From NCBI RefSeq assembly GCF_001190925.1, contig NZ_CP011072.1, positions 2,418,001 to 2,482,000 on the forward strand: a stretch of 64,000 bases of DNA. Reading direction: 5' to 3'. This DNA is from Azoarcus sp. CIB (GTDB lineage: Bacteria > Pseudomonadota > Gammaproteobacteria > Burkholderiales > Rhodocyclaceae). The stretch's first letter is position 1, and the number at the start of each line of letters is the position of its first letter. Under the pieces are notes generated by a model, which was not told where the DNA came from, searched no databases, and worked only from the letters and a program-made list of their open reading frames with translations. The translations under genes were made by a program, and so were the position numbers. Positions 35,509 through 43,186 of the stretch are shown piece after piece.

Positions 35509-36041
35509 TGTCCCCCATCCTTCCCTTCCGAACGACCCTGCTGGCGGCCCTTGCGGCCGGCCTCCTCGCCGCCTGCGGGCCGAGCGGCAGCGACGGCGGC
35601 AACAAGCTCGCCGCGGTCGAGATCGACCAGAGCACCGCCTGCTCCCTCGACGGCATGCTGCTCGCCGACTACCCCGGCCCGAAGGCGCAGATCTTCTACG
35701 CCGACCGCCCCGAGCCCGAGTTCTTCTGCGACACGGTCGAAATGTTCGGCATCTACCTGAAACCCGAGCAAATTCGCCCGGTGAAGGCGATCTTCGTGCA
35801 GGACATGGGCAAGGCCGAGTGGGACCAGCCACGCGGCGCGTGGATCGACGCGAAGACAGCCTGGTACGTCATCGGCAGCTCACGCCACGGCTCGATGGGA
35901 CCGACGATCGGCTCCTTCGCGCAGCAGGCGGATGCCCAGAAATTCGCCCAGACACACGGCGGCAAGGTCCTCGCCTTCGACGCGATCACCCCCGACATGG
36001 CGGTGCTCGACGGCGGAGCCCTCCACGACAGCAAGATGTGA
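35505..36041 (+). CDS. nosL: NosL, copper-chaperone lipoprotein
   Basis: Outer- or inner-membrane lipoprotein of 178 residues that delivers Cu(I) for NosZ assembly. The signal peptide ends in the lipobox LLAAC (Cys24), followed by a Gly/Ser linker and the NosL domain with the conserved ACSLDGMLLADYPGPKAQI stretch, whose Cys and Met are candidate copper ligands. The second ATG (MSPIL) is also a possible start. It is the last recognised nos gene; two small coupled ORFs follow 9 bp later. Confidence 0.93.
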   Translation: MMSPILPFRTTLLAALAAGLLAACGPSGSDGGNKLAAVEIDQSTACSLDGMLLADYPGPKAQIFYADRPEPEFFCDTVEMFGIYLKPEQIRPVKAIFVQDMGKAEWDQPRGAWIDAKTAWYVIGSSRHGSMGPTIGSFAQQADAQKFAQTHGGKVLAFDAITPDMAVLDGGALHDSKM

Positions 36042-36050
36042 GCGACAACC

Positions 36051-36323
36051 ATGGCCAACTTCTTCCAGAACGTAGAACCGACCGACGCCGAACAGCTCGA
36101 GCAGCTGTCGCGCCTGGTCTTCGAACTGCGCGAGAACCGCGACGCGATCCTCAAGGCGAACGGTGCGTCCGACGAGATCGAACTGCTGGAGCAGATCTAC
36201 ACCGGAACGGTCGCCGAACATCCCTCCTATGAGCATTACCTGAGTGCCCGCATCCTCGCCGACACGCGCGAGACCGTGCGCGCGATGCTGACCGATTGCC
36301 TGAAGGAGGCAAGAAGGACATGA
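36051..36323 (+). CDS. Small acidic protein, possible antitoxin-like partner
   Basis: A 90-residue, acidic, apparently all-helical protein with no signal peptide, no Cys-rich motif and no recognisable helix-turn-helix. I do not recognise the family. It begins 9 bp after nosL and its stop overlaps the start of the next ORF (ATGA), so the two are coupled. Small acidic plus slightly larger TumE-like partner is the layout of many toxin-antitoxin pairs, but this is an inference; it could equally be a nos accessory gene. Confidence 0.6.
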   Translation: MANFFQNVEPTDAEQLEQLSRLVFELRENRDAILKANGASDEIELLEQIYTGTVAEHPSYEHYLSARILADTRETVRAMLTDCLKEARRT

Positions 36324-36673
36324 GCCTGCACATCGAACTCGCCGACCACATCGACCGCAGCTTCGGCACCCGCCTGCCGCACCCGGTCGAGCACAAGCAG
36401 GACGCCCTCCTTGTGCGCCTCGAAAACGGCGTGACCTTGACGGTGCGCTACGCCGCCAACGACGCCTACTCGCTACGATGGAATTTCGGCGACGCCGAAC
36501 TAGGCATCGACACCGCACCGCTGCACCGCGAGTTGGCGACCTTTCCCAACCACCTGCACGATCTCGACGGACAGGTGCGTCCCGACCCGCTCACCCACCC
36601 CGACGACACGCCGGCTGACAATGTGTCGCGCGTGATCGAGGCGCTGCTGGTCGATCCCACCCTGGGTCTGTAG
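36320..36673 (+). CDS. Small protein resembling TumE/DUF6516
   Basis: A 117-residue cytoplasmic protein. Its centre, YSLRWNFGDAELGIDTAP, followed by LHRELATFPNHLHD and a C-terminal acidic helix, resembles by eye the DUF6516/TumE family layout (aromatic-rich strand, Asp, His-rich TFPxHxH, acidic helix). TumE is described as a toxin component. ATG 36320 overlaps the upstream stop; GGAGG and AAGGA lie just before. The match is my own pattern reading and not a search result; alternatives include a nos-associated hypothetical protein. Confidence 0.55.
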   Translation: MSLHIELADHIDRSFGTRLPHPVEHKQDALLVRLENGVTLTVRYAANDAYSLRWNFGDAELGIDTAPLHRELATFPNHLHDLDGQVRPDPLTHPDDTPADNVSRVIEALLVDPTLGL

Positions 36674-36975
36674 CCCACCCGCACAAGGGGCGCAGCCGCG
36701 CCCTGGCCCACCCCGGGGCCGATGGCGTCAGTTCGACTTCGCAAGCAGGCAGTCGACGACGCCGCTCACCTCCTCGTCCTTCCGCGCCGCCCTCCCCCGC
36801 GGCCGCCGCATCGCTGTCGAGCTGGCGAAACCACTTACCGGATCCCGGAGGCACCTCGACAGCCGCACAGAATAGTCGTGCGCTATCTATAACATCATGA
36901 CATTCAATTTTTACAATCCTGCGCCGCTGCGTAACATTCACTCAACGCAACATCAACGACGCAAGGAGAGAAACG
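36674..36975 (+). promoter_or_regulatory. Intergenic region with hairpins and rubrerythrin promoter
   Basis: Just after the TumE-like gene are two GC hairpins without T-runs: GGGCGC-AGCC-GCGCCC (36688-36703), and GGCCC pairing with GGGCC (36705-36720). They may end the nos transcript. Further right, TTTACA (36910-36915) and TAACAT (36932-36937), spaced 16 bp, are the best promoter for the rubrerythrin gene; TATAAC at 36888-36893 is an alternative -10. No FNR box was found. Confidence 0.4.
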
Positions 36976-37461
36976 ATGGCCAGCCCCTTCCACAACCCCG
37001 AATCGCTCACGATCAAGAACCTCGAATCCGCCTTCGCCGGCGAATCGATGGCGCACATCAAGTACCGCTACTTCGCCAAGCTGTGCCGCGAAATGGGCGA
37101 CGAAGAAACCGCGAAGGCCTTCGAGGCGACCGCCGACCAGGAAGTGATGCACGCCTTCGGCCACCTCGACCTGCTCTTCCCGAAGGACAAGATGACCCCG
37201 GCGCGCGCCTTGCAATTCGCGATCGAGGGGGAAACATACGAATACACCGAGATGTACCCGAACTTCCGCCACGTCGCGGTTGCCGAAGGCAACGAGGCCG
37301 CAGTGAAGGAAATCGACGAACAGATCACCGAATCGAAGGAACACGCCGAACAGTTCAAGGCCCTGCTGGAGAAGGCCGCCAAGCGCTTCGCCGCGCTGGC
37401 CAAGGTGGAAGAGCGCCACGCCAACCACTACAAGCAGGTCCTGGACCGGATTTCGGGCTGA
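36976..37461 (+). CDS. Rubrerythrin (di-iron domain only)
   Basis: A non-haem di-iron peroxidase of 161 residues that reduces hydrogen peroxide. The ferritin-like four-helix bundle shows iron ligands in [43 protein letters not shown] and [10 protein letters not shown]. It lacks the C-terminal rubredoxin-like domain of classical rubrerythrin; a separate rubredoxin gene follows 50 bp downstream. ATG 36976 is preceded by AAGGAGAG. With the rubredoxin and the reductase it forms a complete NAD(P)H-driven peroxide-reducing chain. Confidence 0.92.
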   Translation: MASPFHNPESLTIKNLESAFAGESMAHIKYRYFAKLCREMGDEETAKAFEATADQEVMHAFGHLDLLFPKDKMTPARALQFAIEGETYEYTEMYPNFRHVAVAEGNEAAVKEIDEQITESKEHAEQFKALLEKAAKRFAALAKVEERHANHYKQVLDRISG

Positions 37462-37511
37462 CCCGGCCCGGCAGCATCCCCCGACAACTCGCAAAGAACG
37501 GAAAGAACATC

Positions 37512-37676
37512 ATGAAGACCTATCAGTGCATCGTGTGCGGTTTCATCTACGACGAAGTGGCCGGCCTCCCCGACGAAGGCATCCCCCCGGGCACGCGCTG
37601 GGAAGACATCCCCGCCGACTGGGCCTGTCCGGACTGCGGCGTCGCCAAGGCCGACTTCGAGATGGTCGCGATCTGA
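37512..37676 (+). CDS. Rubredoxin
   Basis: A 54-residue one-iron electron carrier. The Fe(Cys)4 site is formed by CIVCG near the N-terminus and CPDCG near the C-terminus, with the typical [17 protein letters not shown] between them. It lies between rubrerythrin and rubredoxin reductase and probably passes electrons from the latter to the former. A hairpin follows its stop. Confidence 0.95.
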   Translation: MKTYQCIVCGFIYDEVAGLPDEGIPPGTRWEDIPADWACPDCGVAKADFEMVAI

Positions 37677-37685
37677 CCCACCCCG

Positions 37686-37702
37686 AGACCGCGCTGCGGT
37701 CT
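37686..37702 (+). terminator. Hairpin after rubredoxin
   Basis: AGACCGC and GCGGTCT pair over 7 bp with a 3-nt loop, 10 nt after the rubredoxin stop. No U-tract follows, so termination is uncertain. Confidence 0.3.
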
Positions 37703-37833
37703 ACGCATGAAGCCCCCTCAAGCCTGCCCCGCCCCGATCCACCCCCGACCCCAATGTCGTACGGGGCGGAGGCAGGCCCCTCCCGCGATCCGCGCTCGCA
37801 AACAACCACAATATCCAGGATGAGATCGCCTTC

Positions 37834-38994
37834 ATGACCCACCCCATCGTCATCGCCGGCAGCGGCCTCGCCGGATACAACCTCGCGCGCGAATTCCGCA
37901 AGCTCGACCGCGACACCCCCCTGATGATCCTGAGCCGCGACGCCGCCGGCTTCTACTCCAAGCCGATGATGTCGAACGCGCTGTCGGCCAACAGGACGGC
38001 CGAAAGCCTGGTCATGAAATCCGCCGACAAGATGGCCGGCGAAGTCCTGGCGACGATCCGTCCGCAGGTCGAGATCGCGTCCATCGAGCCAGAAAACCGC
38101 ATCGCGGTGCTGACGAGCGGCGAACGCATCGCCTACCGCGACCTCGTCCTCGCCATCGGTGCGGATCCCATCCGCCTGCCCATCGCCGGCGACGGGGCGG
38201 CCGACATCCTCTCCGTGAACGACCTCGACGACTTCGCCCGCTTCGCCGCGCGGCTCGACGGTGCGACGCGCGTCGTCGTGCTCGGTGCGGGGCTCATCGG
38301 CTGCGAATTCGCCAACGACATGCTCGCCCGCGGCATCGCCCCGACCGTCATCGACATCGCCGCCTGGCCGTTGGGTCGCCTGCTGCCCGAAGCCGCGGCC
38401 ACGTGGTTCCGCCAGCAGCTGGAAGCGGCCGGCGTCGGCTTCCGCATGAAGGTCTCGGCCACCACCGTCGAACGCAATGGCAACGCCTACCGCGTCACGC
38501 TCGACGACGGCAGCGTCCTCGATACCGATCTTGTGCTCTCCGCGGTCGGCCTGCGTCCGCGCACCGCGCTCGCCAGTACCGCCGGCTTGACGGTGAATCG
38601 CGGCATCCGCGTCGACCGACAACTCGCCACATCCGACGCACACATCCACGCACTCGGCGACTGCGCCGAAGTCGAAGGCCTGGTGCTGCCCTTCGTGATG
38701 CCCATCATGCACCAGGCCCGCGCGCTGGCCGCGACATTGGCCGGCAAGCCGACGCCGGTCGCCTACCCCGCGATGCCCGTGGTCGTGAAGACGCCCGCGT
38801 GCCCGACCGTCGTCTGCCCGCCGGCCGCGAATGCCGAAGGCGGCTGGCACATCCTGCCCGCACCGGACGGCGAGGGGGGCCTCGAAGCGCAGTTCCTCGC
38901 GGCCGATGGCACCCTGCTCGGCTTCGCCCTGCTCGGCGCCGCAACCGCGCGCAAACAGGCACTCACGACACAGGCCCCCGCCGCACTTGGCTGA
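37834..38994 (+). CDS. Rubredoxin-NAD(+) reductase-like FAD oxidoreductase
   Basis: A pyridine-nucleotide disulfide oxidoreductase-type flavoprotein of 386 residues. The FAD-binding motif is VIAGSGLAGYNLAREF at the N-terminus, the NAD-binding motif VVVLGAGLIGCEFANDM at about residue 145, and the second FAD motif contains HIHALGDCAEVEG near residue 270. The C-terminal domain matches rubredoxin reductases (AlkT/NorW class). It lies 157 bp downstream of rubredoxin, so its electron acceptor is most likely that protein. A NorW-type role with flavorubredoxin is less likely, as no norV is present here. Confidence 0.88.
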   Translation: MTHPIVIAGSGLAGYNLAREFRKLDRDTPLMILSRDAAGFYSKPMMSNALSANRTAESLVMKSADKMAGEVLATIRPQVEIASIEPENRIAVLTSGERIAYRDLVLAIGADPIRLPIAGDGAADILSVNDLDDFARFAARLDGATRVVVLGAGLIGCEFANDMLARGIAPTVIDIAAWPLGRLLPEAAATWFRQQLEAAGVGFRMKVSATTVERNGNAYRVTLDDGSVLDTDLVLSAVGLRPRTALASTAGLTVNRGIRVDRQLATSDAHIHALGDCAEVEGLVLPFVMPIMHQARALAATLAGKPTPVAYPAMPVVVKTPACPTVVCPPAANAEGGWHILPAPDGEGGLEAQFLAADGTLLGFALLGAATARKQALTTQAPAALG

Positions 38995-39039
38995 CACGGC
39001 GGGCGCGCTCCCCCACCCCGGACCCTCCGTGCTTCGGGT

Positions 39040-39045
39040 TACAAT
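39040..39045 (+). promoter_or_regulatory. Candidate -10 of aroG
   Basis: TACAAT (5/6 to consensus) 31 nt before the aroG ATG; no good -35 is visible. Confidence 0.3.
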
Positions 39046-39075
39046 CCTCTTCTTTGCTGCACTGCGGAGCGCGCC

Positions 39076-40155
39076 ATGCCTGTCGCCAACACCGAAAACC
39101 TAAACATCGTCGCCCTCGATCACATGCCCTCGCCCGAGGAGATCAAGGCGCGCGTCCCGTTGACCGAAAAAGCCGCCGAGACGGTGCTGGCTGGTCGCCG
39201 GGCGCTCAACAAGATCCTCGACCGCAAGGACAACCGGATCTTCGTCGTCGTCGGCCCGTGCTCGATCCACGACCCCGTCGCCGGCGTCGATTACGCCCGC
39301 CGCCTGAAGGCGCTGGCCGACGAAGTCTCCGACACCATGCTGCTCGTGATGCGCGTGTATTTCGAGAAACCGCGCACCTCCACCGGCTGGAAGGGCTACA
39401 TCAACGATCCGTACATGGACGACTCCTTCCGCATCGACGAAGGCATGGCGAAGGCACGCCGTTTCCTCATGGACGTGAACGAAATCGGACTGCCCGCCGG
39501 CACCGAGGCGCTCGACCCCATCGCCCCGCAGTACTACGGCGACCTCATCTCGTGGACCGCGATCGGCGCCCGCACCTCGGAGTCGCAGACCCACCGCGAG
39601 ATGTCCTCCGGCCTGTCGACTCCGGTCGGCTTCAAGAACGCCACGGACGGCGACCTCGACGTCGCGATCAACGCCATCGTCTCCGCCTCGCACCCGCACA
39701 GCTTCCTCGGCATCAACGGCCAGGGCCAGTCGGCGATTCTGCGCACGCGTGGCAACCGCTACGGCCACGTCGTGCTGCGCGGCGGCGCCGGCCGCCCGAA
39801 CTACGACACCGTGTCGATCTCGCTCGCCGAACAAGCGCTCGCGAAGGCCAAGCTGCCGCAGAACATCGTGGTCGACTGCTCGCACGCCAACTCGTGGAAG
39901 AAGCCGGACCTGCAGCCGCTGGTCATGAAGGACGTCATCCACCAGATCCGCGAAGGCAACCAGTCGGTCGTCGGCCTGATGATCGAGAGCTTCATCGAGC
40001 CGGGCAACCAGCCGATTCCGGCCGACCTGTCGCAGCTCAAGTACGGCTGCTCGGTCACCGACGCCTGCGTCAGCTGGGACGACACCGCCGATATGATCCG
40101 TAAGTCGCATGCAGTCCTGAGCGAGGCACTGCAACGCCGGAGCCGCGCCGAATGA
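39076..40155 (+). CDS. aroG: 3-deoxy-7-phosphoheptulonate (DAHP) synthase, class I
   Basis: First enzyme of the shikimate pathway: PEP + erythrose 4-phosphate to DAHP. 359 residues, the usual length of the AroG/AroF/AroH family. It shows the VVGPCSIHDP metal/substrate motif (about residue 60), MRVYFEKPRTSTGWKGYINDP, IGARTSESQTHREMSSGLS and VVDCSHANSWK. Which aromatic amino acid inhibits it cannot be told from the sequence. Its stop overlaps the serB start (ATGA), so the two are co-translated. Confidence 0.95.
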   Translation: MPVANTENLNIVALDHMPSPEEIKARVPLTEKAAETVLAGRRALNKILDRKDNRIFVVVGPCSIHDPVAGVDYARRLKALADEVSDTMLLVMRVYFEKPRTSTGWKGYINDPYMDDSFRIDEGMAKARRFLMDVNEIGLPAGTEALDPIAPQYYGDLISWTAIGARTSESQTHREMSSGLSTPVGFKNATDGDLDVAINAIVSASHPHSFLGINGQGQSAILRTRGNRYGHVVLRGGAGRPNYDTVSISLAEQALAKAKLPQNIVVDCSHANSWKKPDLQPLVMKDVIHQIREGNQSVVGLMIESFIEPGNQPIPADLSQLKYGCSVTDACVSWDDTADMIRKSHAVLSEALQRRSRAE

Positions 40156-40982
40156 ATCTAGTCGTGCAGGGCGAGGACGTCGATTCGGTCGCCCTGAAAA
40201 CCGTTGCCAAGCTCACCGGCGCCAGCGCCATCGAACAGATCACCCCGCAGGCCTTCCGCCTCGTCGGCGCGCATGAAAACGGCGAGATCGACGCGGTGTG
40301 CGGCACCGCCGCGCTCGACTGGACCTGGGTCGCCCCCGGGCGCCGGCTCGCCGATTTCGGCCTCTTCGTCACCGACATGGACTCGACGCTGATCAACATC
40401 GAGTGCATCGACGAGATCGCCGACATGCAGGGTCTCAAGGCCGAAGTGGCGGCGATCACCGAGGCCGCGATGCGCGGCGAGATCGATTTCACCGAATCGC
40501 TCACCCGCCGCGTCAGTCTGCTCGCCGGCCTGCCGGAATCGGCGCTGACGGAAGTGTACGAACAGCGCCTGCAGCTCAACCCTGGCGCCGAACGGCTGAT
40601 GCGCGGCCTCAAATCGGCCGGCATCCATACCGTGCTGGTGTCGGGCGGCTTCACCTACTTCACCGAACGCCTGAAAGCCCGCCTCGGCTTCGACGAAGCC
40701 CACGCCAACCAGCTCGAAGTCGTCGACGGCAAACTGACGGGGCGCGTCAGCGGCTCCGTCGTGGATGGCGCCGCCAAAGCCGCCCATCTGCGCGCCGCCC
40801 GCGAACGCCTCGGCCTGCGCCCGGATCAGGTCATCGCCGCCGGCGACGGCGCGAACGACCTACCCATGCTCACCGAAGCCGGCTTCGGCGTCGCCTTCCG
40901 TGCGAAGCCGGTGCTGCGCCAGATTGCCGACTGCCGCCTCGACCACGTCGGTCTCGACGGCCTGCTGAACCTCTTCGCATAG
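40152..40982 (+). CDS. serB: Phosphoserine phosphatase
   Basis: HAD-superfamily phosphatase for the last step of serine synthesis, 276 residues. The catalytic DMDSTL has nucleophile Asp75; motif II is VLVSGGFTYF; motifs III/IV include the Lys in AKAAHL and GDGANDLPML. A short N-terminal ACT-like region precedes the HAD domain, as in many proteobacterial SerB. It overlaps aroG by 4 bp. An inverted pair of repeats follows the stop. Confidence 0.94.
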   Translation: MNLVVQGEDVDSVALKTVAKLTGASAIEQITPQAFRLVGAHENGEIDAVCGTAALDWTWVAPGRRLADFGLFVTDMDSTLINIECIDEIADMQGLKAEVAAITEAAMRGEIDFTESLTRRVSLLAGLPESALTEVYEQRLQLNPGAERLMRGLKSAGIHTVLVSGGFTYFTERLKARLGFDEAHANQLEVVDGKLTGRVSGSVVDGAAKAAHLRAARERLGLRPDQVIAAGDGANDLPMLTEAGFGVAFRAKPVLRQIADCRLDHVGLDGLLNLFA

Positions 40983-40994
40983 CAGGCAAGCAAC

Positions 40995-41031
40995 GTAGGG
41001 CGGGAGGAGCGCAGCGCATCCCGCCGCATGG
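40995..41031 (+). repeat. REP-like repeat, left copy
   Basis: Begins GTAGGGCGG, continues through AGCGCAGCGCATCC and ends CGCCGCATGG. An inverted, slightly longer relative lies at 41079-41120. Both have palindromic cores. Confidence 0.65.
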
Positions 41032-41078
41032 CCTTTGAATCCGTTCAATTAGCCGCAGCGATGAGACCTTCGCGCCGC

Positions 41079-41120
41079 CCATGCGGCGGATAACGCCGCT
41101 ACGCGGCTCATCCGCCCTAC
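41079..41120 (-). repeat. REP-like repeat, right copy (inverted)
   Basis: On the minus strand it reads GTAGGGCGGATGAGCC, then CGTAGCGGCG, ending TTATCCGCCGCATGG. It faces the copy at 40995-41031 across 47 bp, between the converging serB and carboxypeptidase genes, where it could act as a bidirectional transcript-end structure. Confidence 0.65.
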
Positions 41121-41125
41121 CGACT

Positions 41126-42253
41126 TCACGCACTTTCCAGGTGCGCGAGGATCGCATTCAGCATCGCCGCGCCCAGCCGCTTGCTGCGCGCACTGCTCCA
41201 GCCCGCGTGCCCATCGGGCATGTTCGCGTTGTCCTTGAACGGCATCTCCAGCGTCAGCGACACGCAGCCGAAGCGGTGCGCCACCCATTTGCTCGCCAGC
41301 GTCAGCAACTCCTCGCCGAAACGCCCCGGCTTGTAGCCGTGCTCGGTCTGGAAGTCCGGACTCGCCGCCGAAAGCGCCGCGACCAGGCGGGCCTGCCGCG
41401 CTGCCGCCTCGGCCGTAAAGCCCGGCACCTCCTCCGCGGTCGAGAAGAACACGTAAGGCAGCGACTCGTCGCCGTGGATGTCCAGGAACAGCTCGCAGCC
41501 TGTCGCCTCCATCGCATTCCGCACATGGAAGACCTCCGGGCTCGCCTGCTCGTCGGGCGTGCGCCATTCGCGGTTCAGGTTGCGCCCCGCCGCGTTCGTG
41601 CGCAGGTTGCCGTGAATCGCCCCGTCCGGATTCATGTTCGGCACGATGTAGAGCACGGCCCGCTCGCGGATGCGGCGCGCAACCGGGTCTGCCGCATCCA
41701 GCAGGCGCTCGAGCAGGCCTTCGATGAACCACTCGGCCATCGTCTCGCCCGGATGCTGGCGCGCGAGGATCCACACCGGCCGGTGTGCCGGCCCCTCCCG
41801 CCCGACTACGATGCGGTCGAGTCCGCGCCCTTCGACCGTCGATCCGACGCTATCCACATGCGCAAAGGGCGAGGTCTCCGCCCACCCGACGAGGTCGAGG
41901 TGACGCTCGTAGGAATACGGTTCGAAATACGCGTAATAGATGCTGTCGTGCTCGGGCGTGTGTTCGACGATCAGCTGGCCGTCCTCATAGCGTGTCGCCC
42001 CGACGCGGAACCAGTTGCGCCGGTCGTAGGACGCGACGCAGCGGTACTCCGGCCATCCGTCCGGGTACGCCGCCTCCGCAGCATTCTCGAACACCATGCG
42101 CAGGCTACGCCCCACCGCCCCCTGCACGCGGAAGTGGAACCACTGGCGAAATTCCGCCGCATTGTCCGCACGCAAGCGCAGGCGGATGTCCTCCGGGTTG
42201 TCGAGACTCAGGACCTCGATCGCACCCGAGTCGAAACCATGGCTGATCTTCAT
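41126..42253 (-). CDS. M14-family zinc carboxypeptidase (cytosolic carboxypeptidase-like)
   Basis: A 375-residue protein with an N-terminal beta-sandwich domain as in cytosolic carboxypeptidases (CCP/AGBL-like), about residues 1-130, and a C-terminal M14 peptidase domain. Zinc ligands are in ARQHPGETMAEWF and in FLDIHGDE; the catalytic Glu is probably in LTLEMPF, and NREWRTP fits the substrate-binding Arg/Asn region. No signal peptide, so cytoplasmic. The substrate is unknown in bacteria. ATG 42253 follows a GGCGG-like ribosome binding site; the longer frame would run into yaaA. It starts 10 bp after yaaA ends, so the two are co-transcribed. Confidence 0.85.
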   Translation of the reverse strand: MKISHGFDSGAIEVLSLDNPEDIRLRLRADNAAEFRQWFHFRVQGAVGRSLRMVFENAAEAAYPDGWPEYRCVASYDRRNWFRVGATRYEDGQLIVEHTPEHDSIYYAYFEPYSYERHLDLVGWAETSPFAHVDSVGSTVEGRGLDRIVVGREGPAHRPVWILARQHPGETMAEWFIEGLLERLLDAADPVARRIRERAVLYIVPNMNPDGAIHGNLRTNAAGRNLNREWRTPDEQASPEVFHVRNAMEATGCELFLDIHGDESLPYVFFSTAEEVPGFTAEAAARQARLVAALSAASPDFQTEHGYKPGRFGEELLTLASKWVAHRFGCVSLTLEMPFKDNANMPDGHAGWSSARSKRLGAAMLNAILAHLESA

Positions 42254-42263
42254 ATCCGCCCCC

Positions 42264-43049
42264 TCACTCGACGCGCCGGCGGAATACCAGCGTGTCCTTG
42301 TCGGACGCATCGGGCGCGAACGCGTATCCGTCCAGATCGAACCCCTTCAGCCCCTCGACGTCCTCGACGCCATTGCGGATCGCGTAGCGGCACATCAGAC
42401 CGCGCGCGCGCTTCGCGTAGAAGCTGATGATCTTGTAGCGCCCGTTCTTCCAGTCCTCGAACACCGGCGTCACGACCGGCGCCGTCAACTTTGCCGGCAC
42501 CACCGACTTGAAGTATTCCTCGGAGGCCAGATTGACCAGCACCGGCACCGCACCCGCCTCGAGTTCCTGCGCGAGCAAGCCGTTGAGCGCCACGGTCAGC
42601 TTGTCGCCCCAGAAGGCGTAAAGATTCTTCCCGCGCGGATTCGCCAGTCGCGTCCCCATCTCCAGGCGATACGCCTGCATCAGGTCCAGCGGCCGCAGCA
42701 GGCCGTACAGGCCCGACAGGATGCGCAGATGCGCCTGCGCCCATTCGAGCTCCGCCGGCGACAGGGTCTGCGCGTCCAGACCTTCATATACGTCGCCGTT
42801 GAACGCCAGCACCGCTTGCTTCGCGTTCGCGAGCGAGAACGGCGACGCCCAGGTCTCGTAACGCGCCACGTTCAGCGTCGCCAGCTGGTCGGAAATATCC
42901 ATCAGCGCAGAAACCTCGGCGGGCGACTTCTCGCGCATCACCGCGATCAGTTCGGCCGCATCGTCGAGGTAGTCGGGCTGCGTATGCACATCGGTCACCG
43001 GCGGCGTTTCGTAGTCGAGCGCCTTGGCCGGGGAAATAACGAAAATCAT
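42264..43049 (-). CDS. yaaA: Peroxide stress protein YaaA (DUF328/UPF0246)
   Basis: A 261-residue protein of the YaaA family, which lowers intracellular free iron and protects DNA during peroxide stress and binds DNA in E. coli. Characteristic blocks are [14 protein letters not shown] at the start, [28 protein letters not shown] (here [10 protein letters not shown] onward), YRLEMGTRL and [11 protein letters not shown]. The start is ATG 43049; the upstream in-frame extension to 43157 enters the bioA promoter region. First gene of a two-gene minus-strand unit with the carboxypeptidase and divergent from bioA. Confidence 0.9.
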   Translation of the reverse strand: MIFVISPAKALDYETPPVTDVHTQPDYLDDAAELIAVMREKSPAEVSALMDISDQLATLNVARYETWASPFSLANAKQAVLAFNGDVYEGLDAQTLSPAELEWAQAHLRILSGLYGLLRPLDLMQAYRLEMGTRLANPRGKNLYAFWGDKLTVALNGLLAQELEAGAVPVLVNLASEEYFKSVVPAKLTAPVVTPVFEDWKNGRYKIISFYAKRARGLMCRYAIRNGVEDVEGLKGFDLDGYAFAPDASDKDTLVFRRRVE

Positions 43050-43129
43050 GGGGATCGGTTCTTCGGGTTGGGGACGCCGCATGTTAGCAAATCGCGCCGT
43101 CGGCGCCCTGCTTGGCTTCCCTCCCGGGT

Positions 43130-43158
43130 TTGACAGGAACCCCCGCTTGCGCGACATT
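43130..43158 (+). promoter_or_regulatory. Candidate promoter of the biotin operon
   Basis: A perfect -35 TTGACA (43130-43135) is followed 17 bp later by GACATT (43153-43158, 3/6 to -10), about 29 nt before the bioA ATG. No BirA operator was recognised. Confidence 0.4.
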
Positions 43159-43186
43159 TATCGGTTGCACCCCGCCGGAACCCTTG

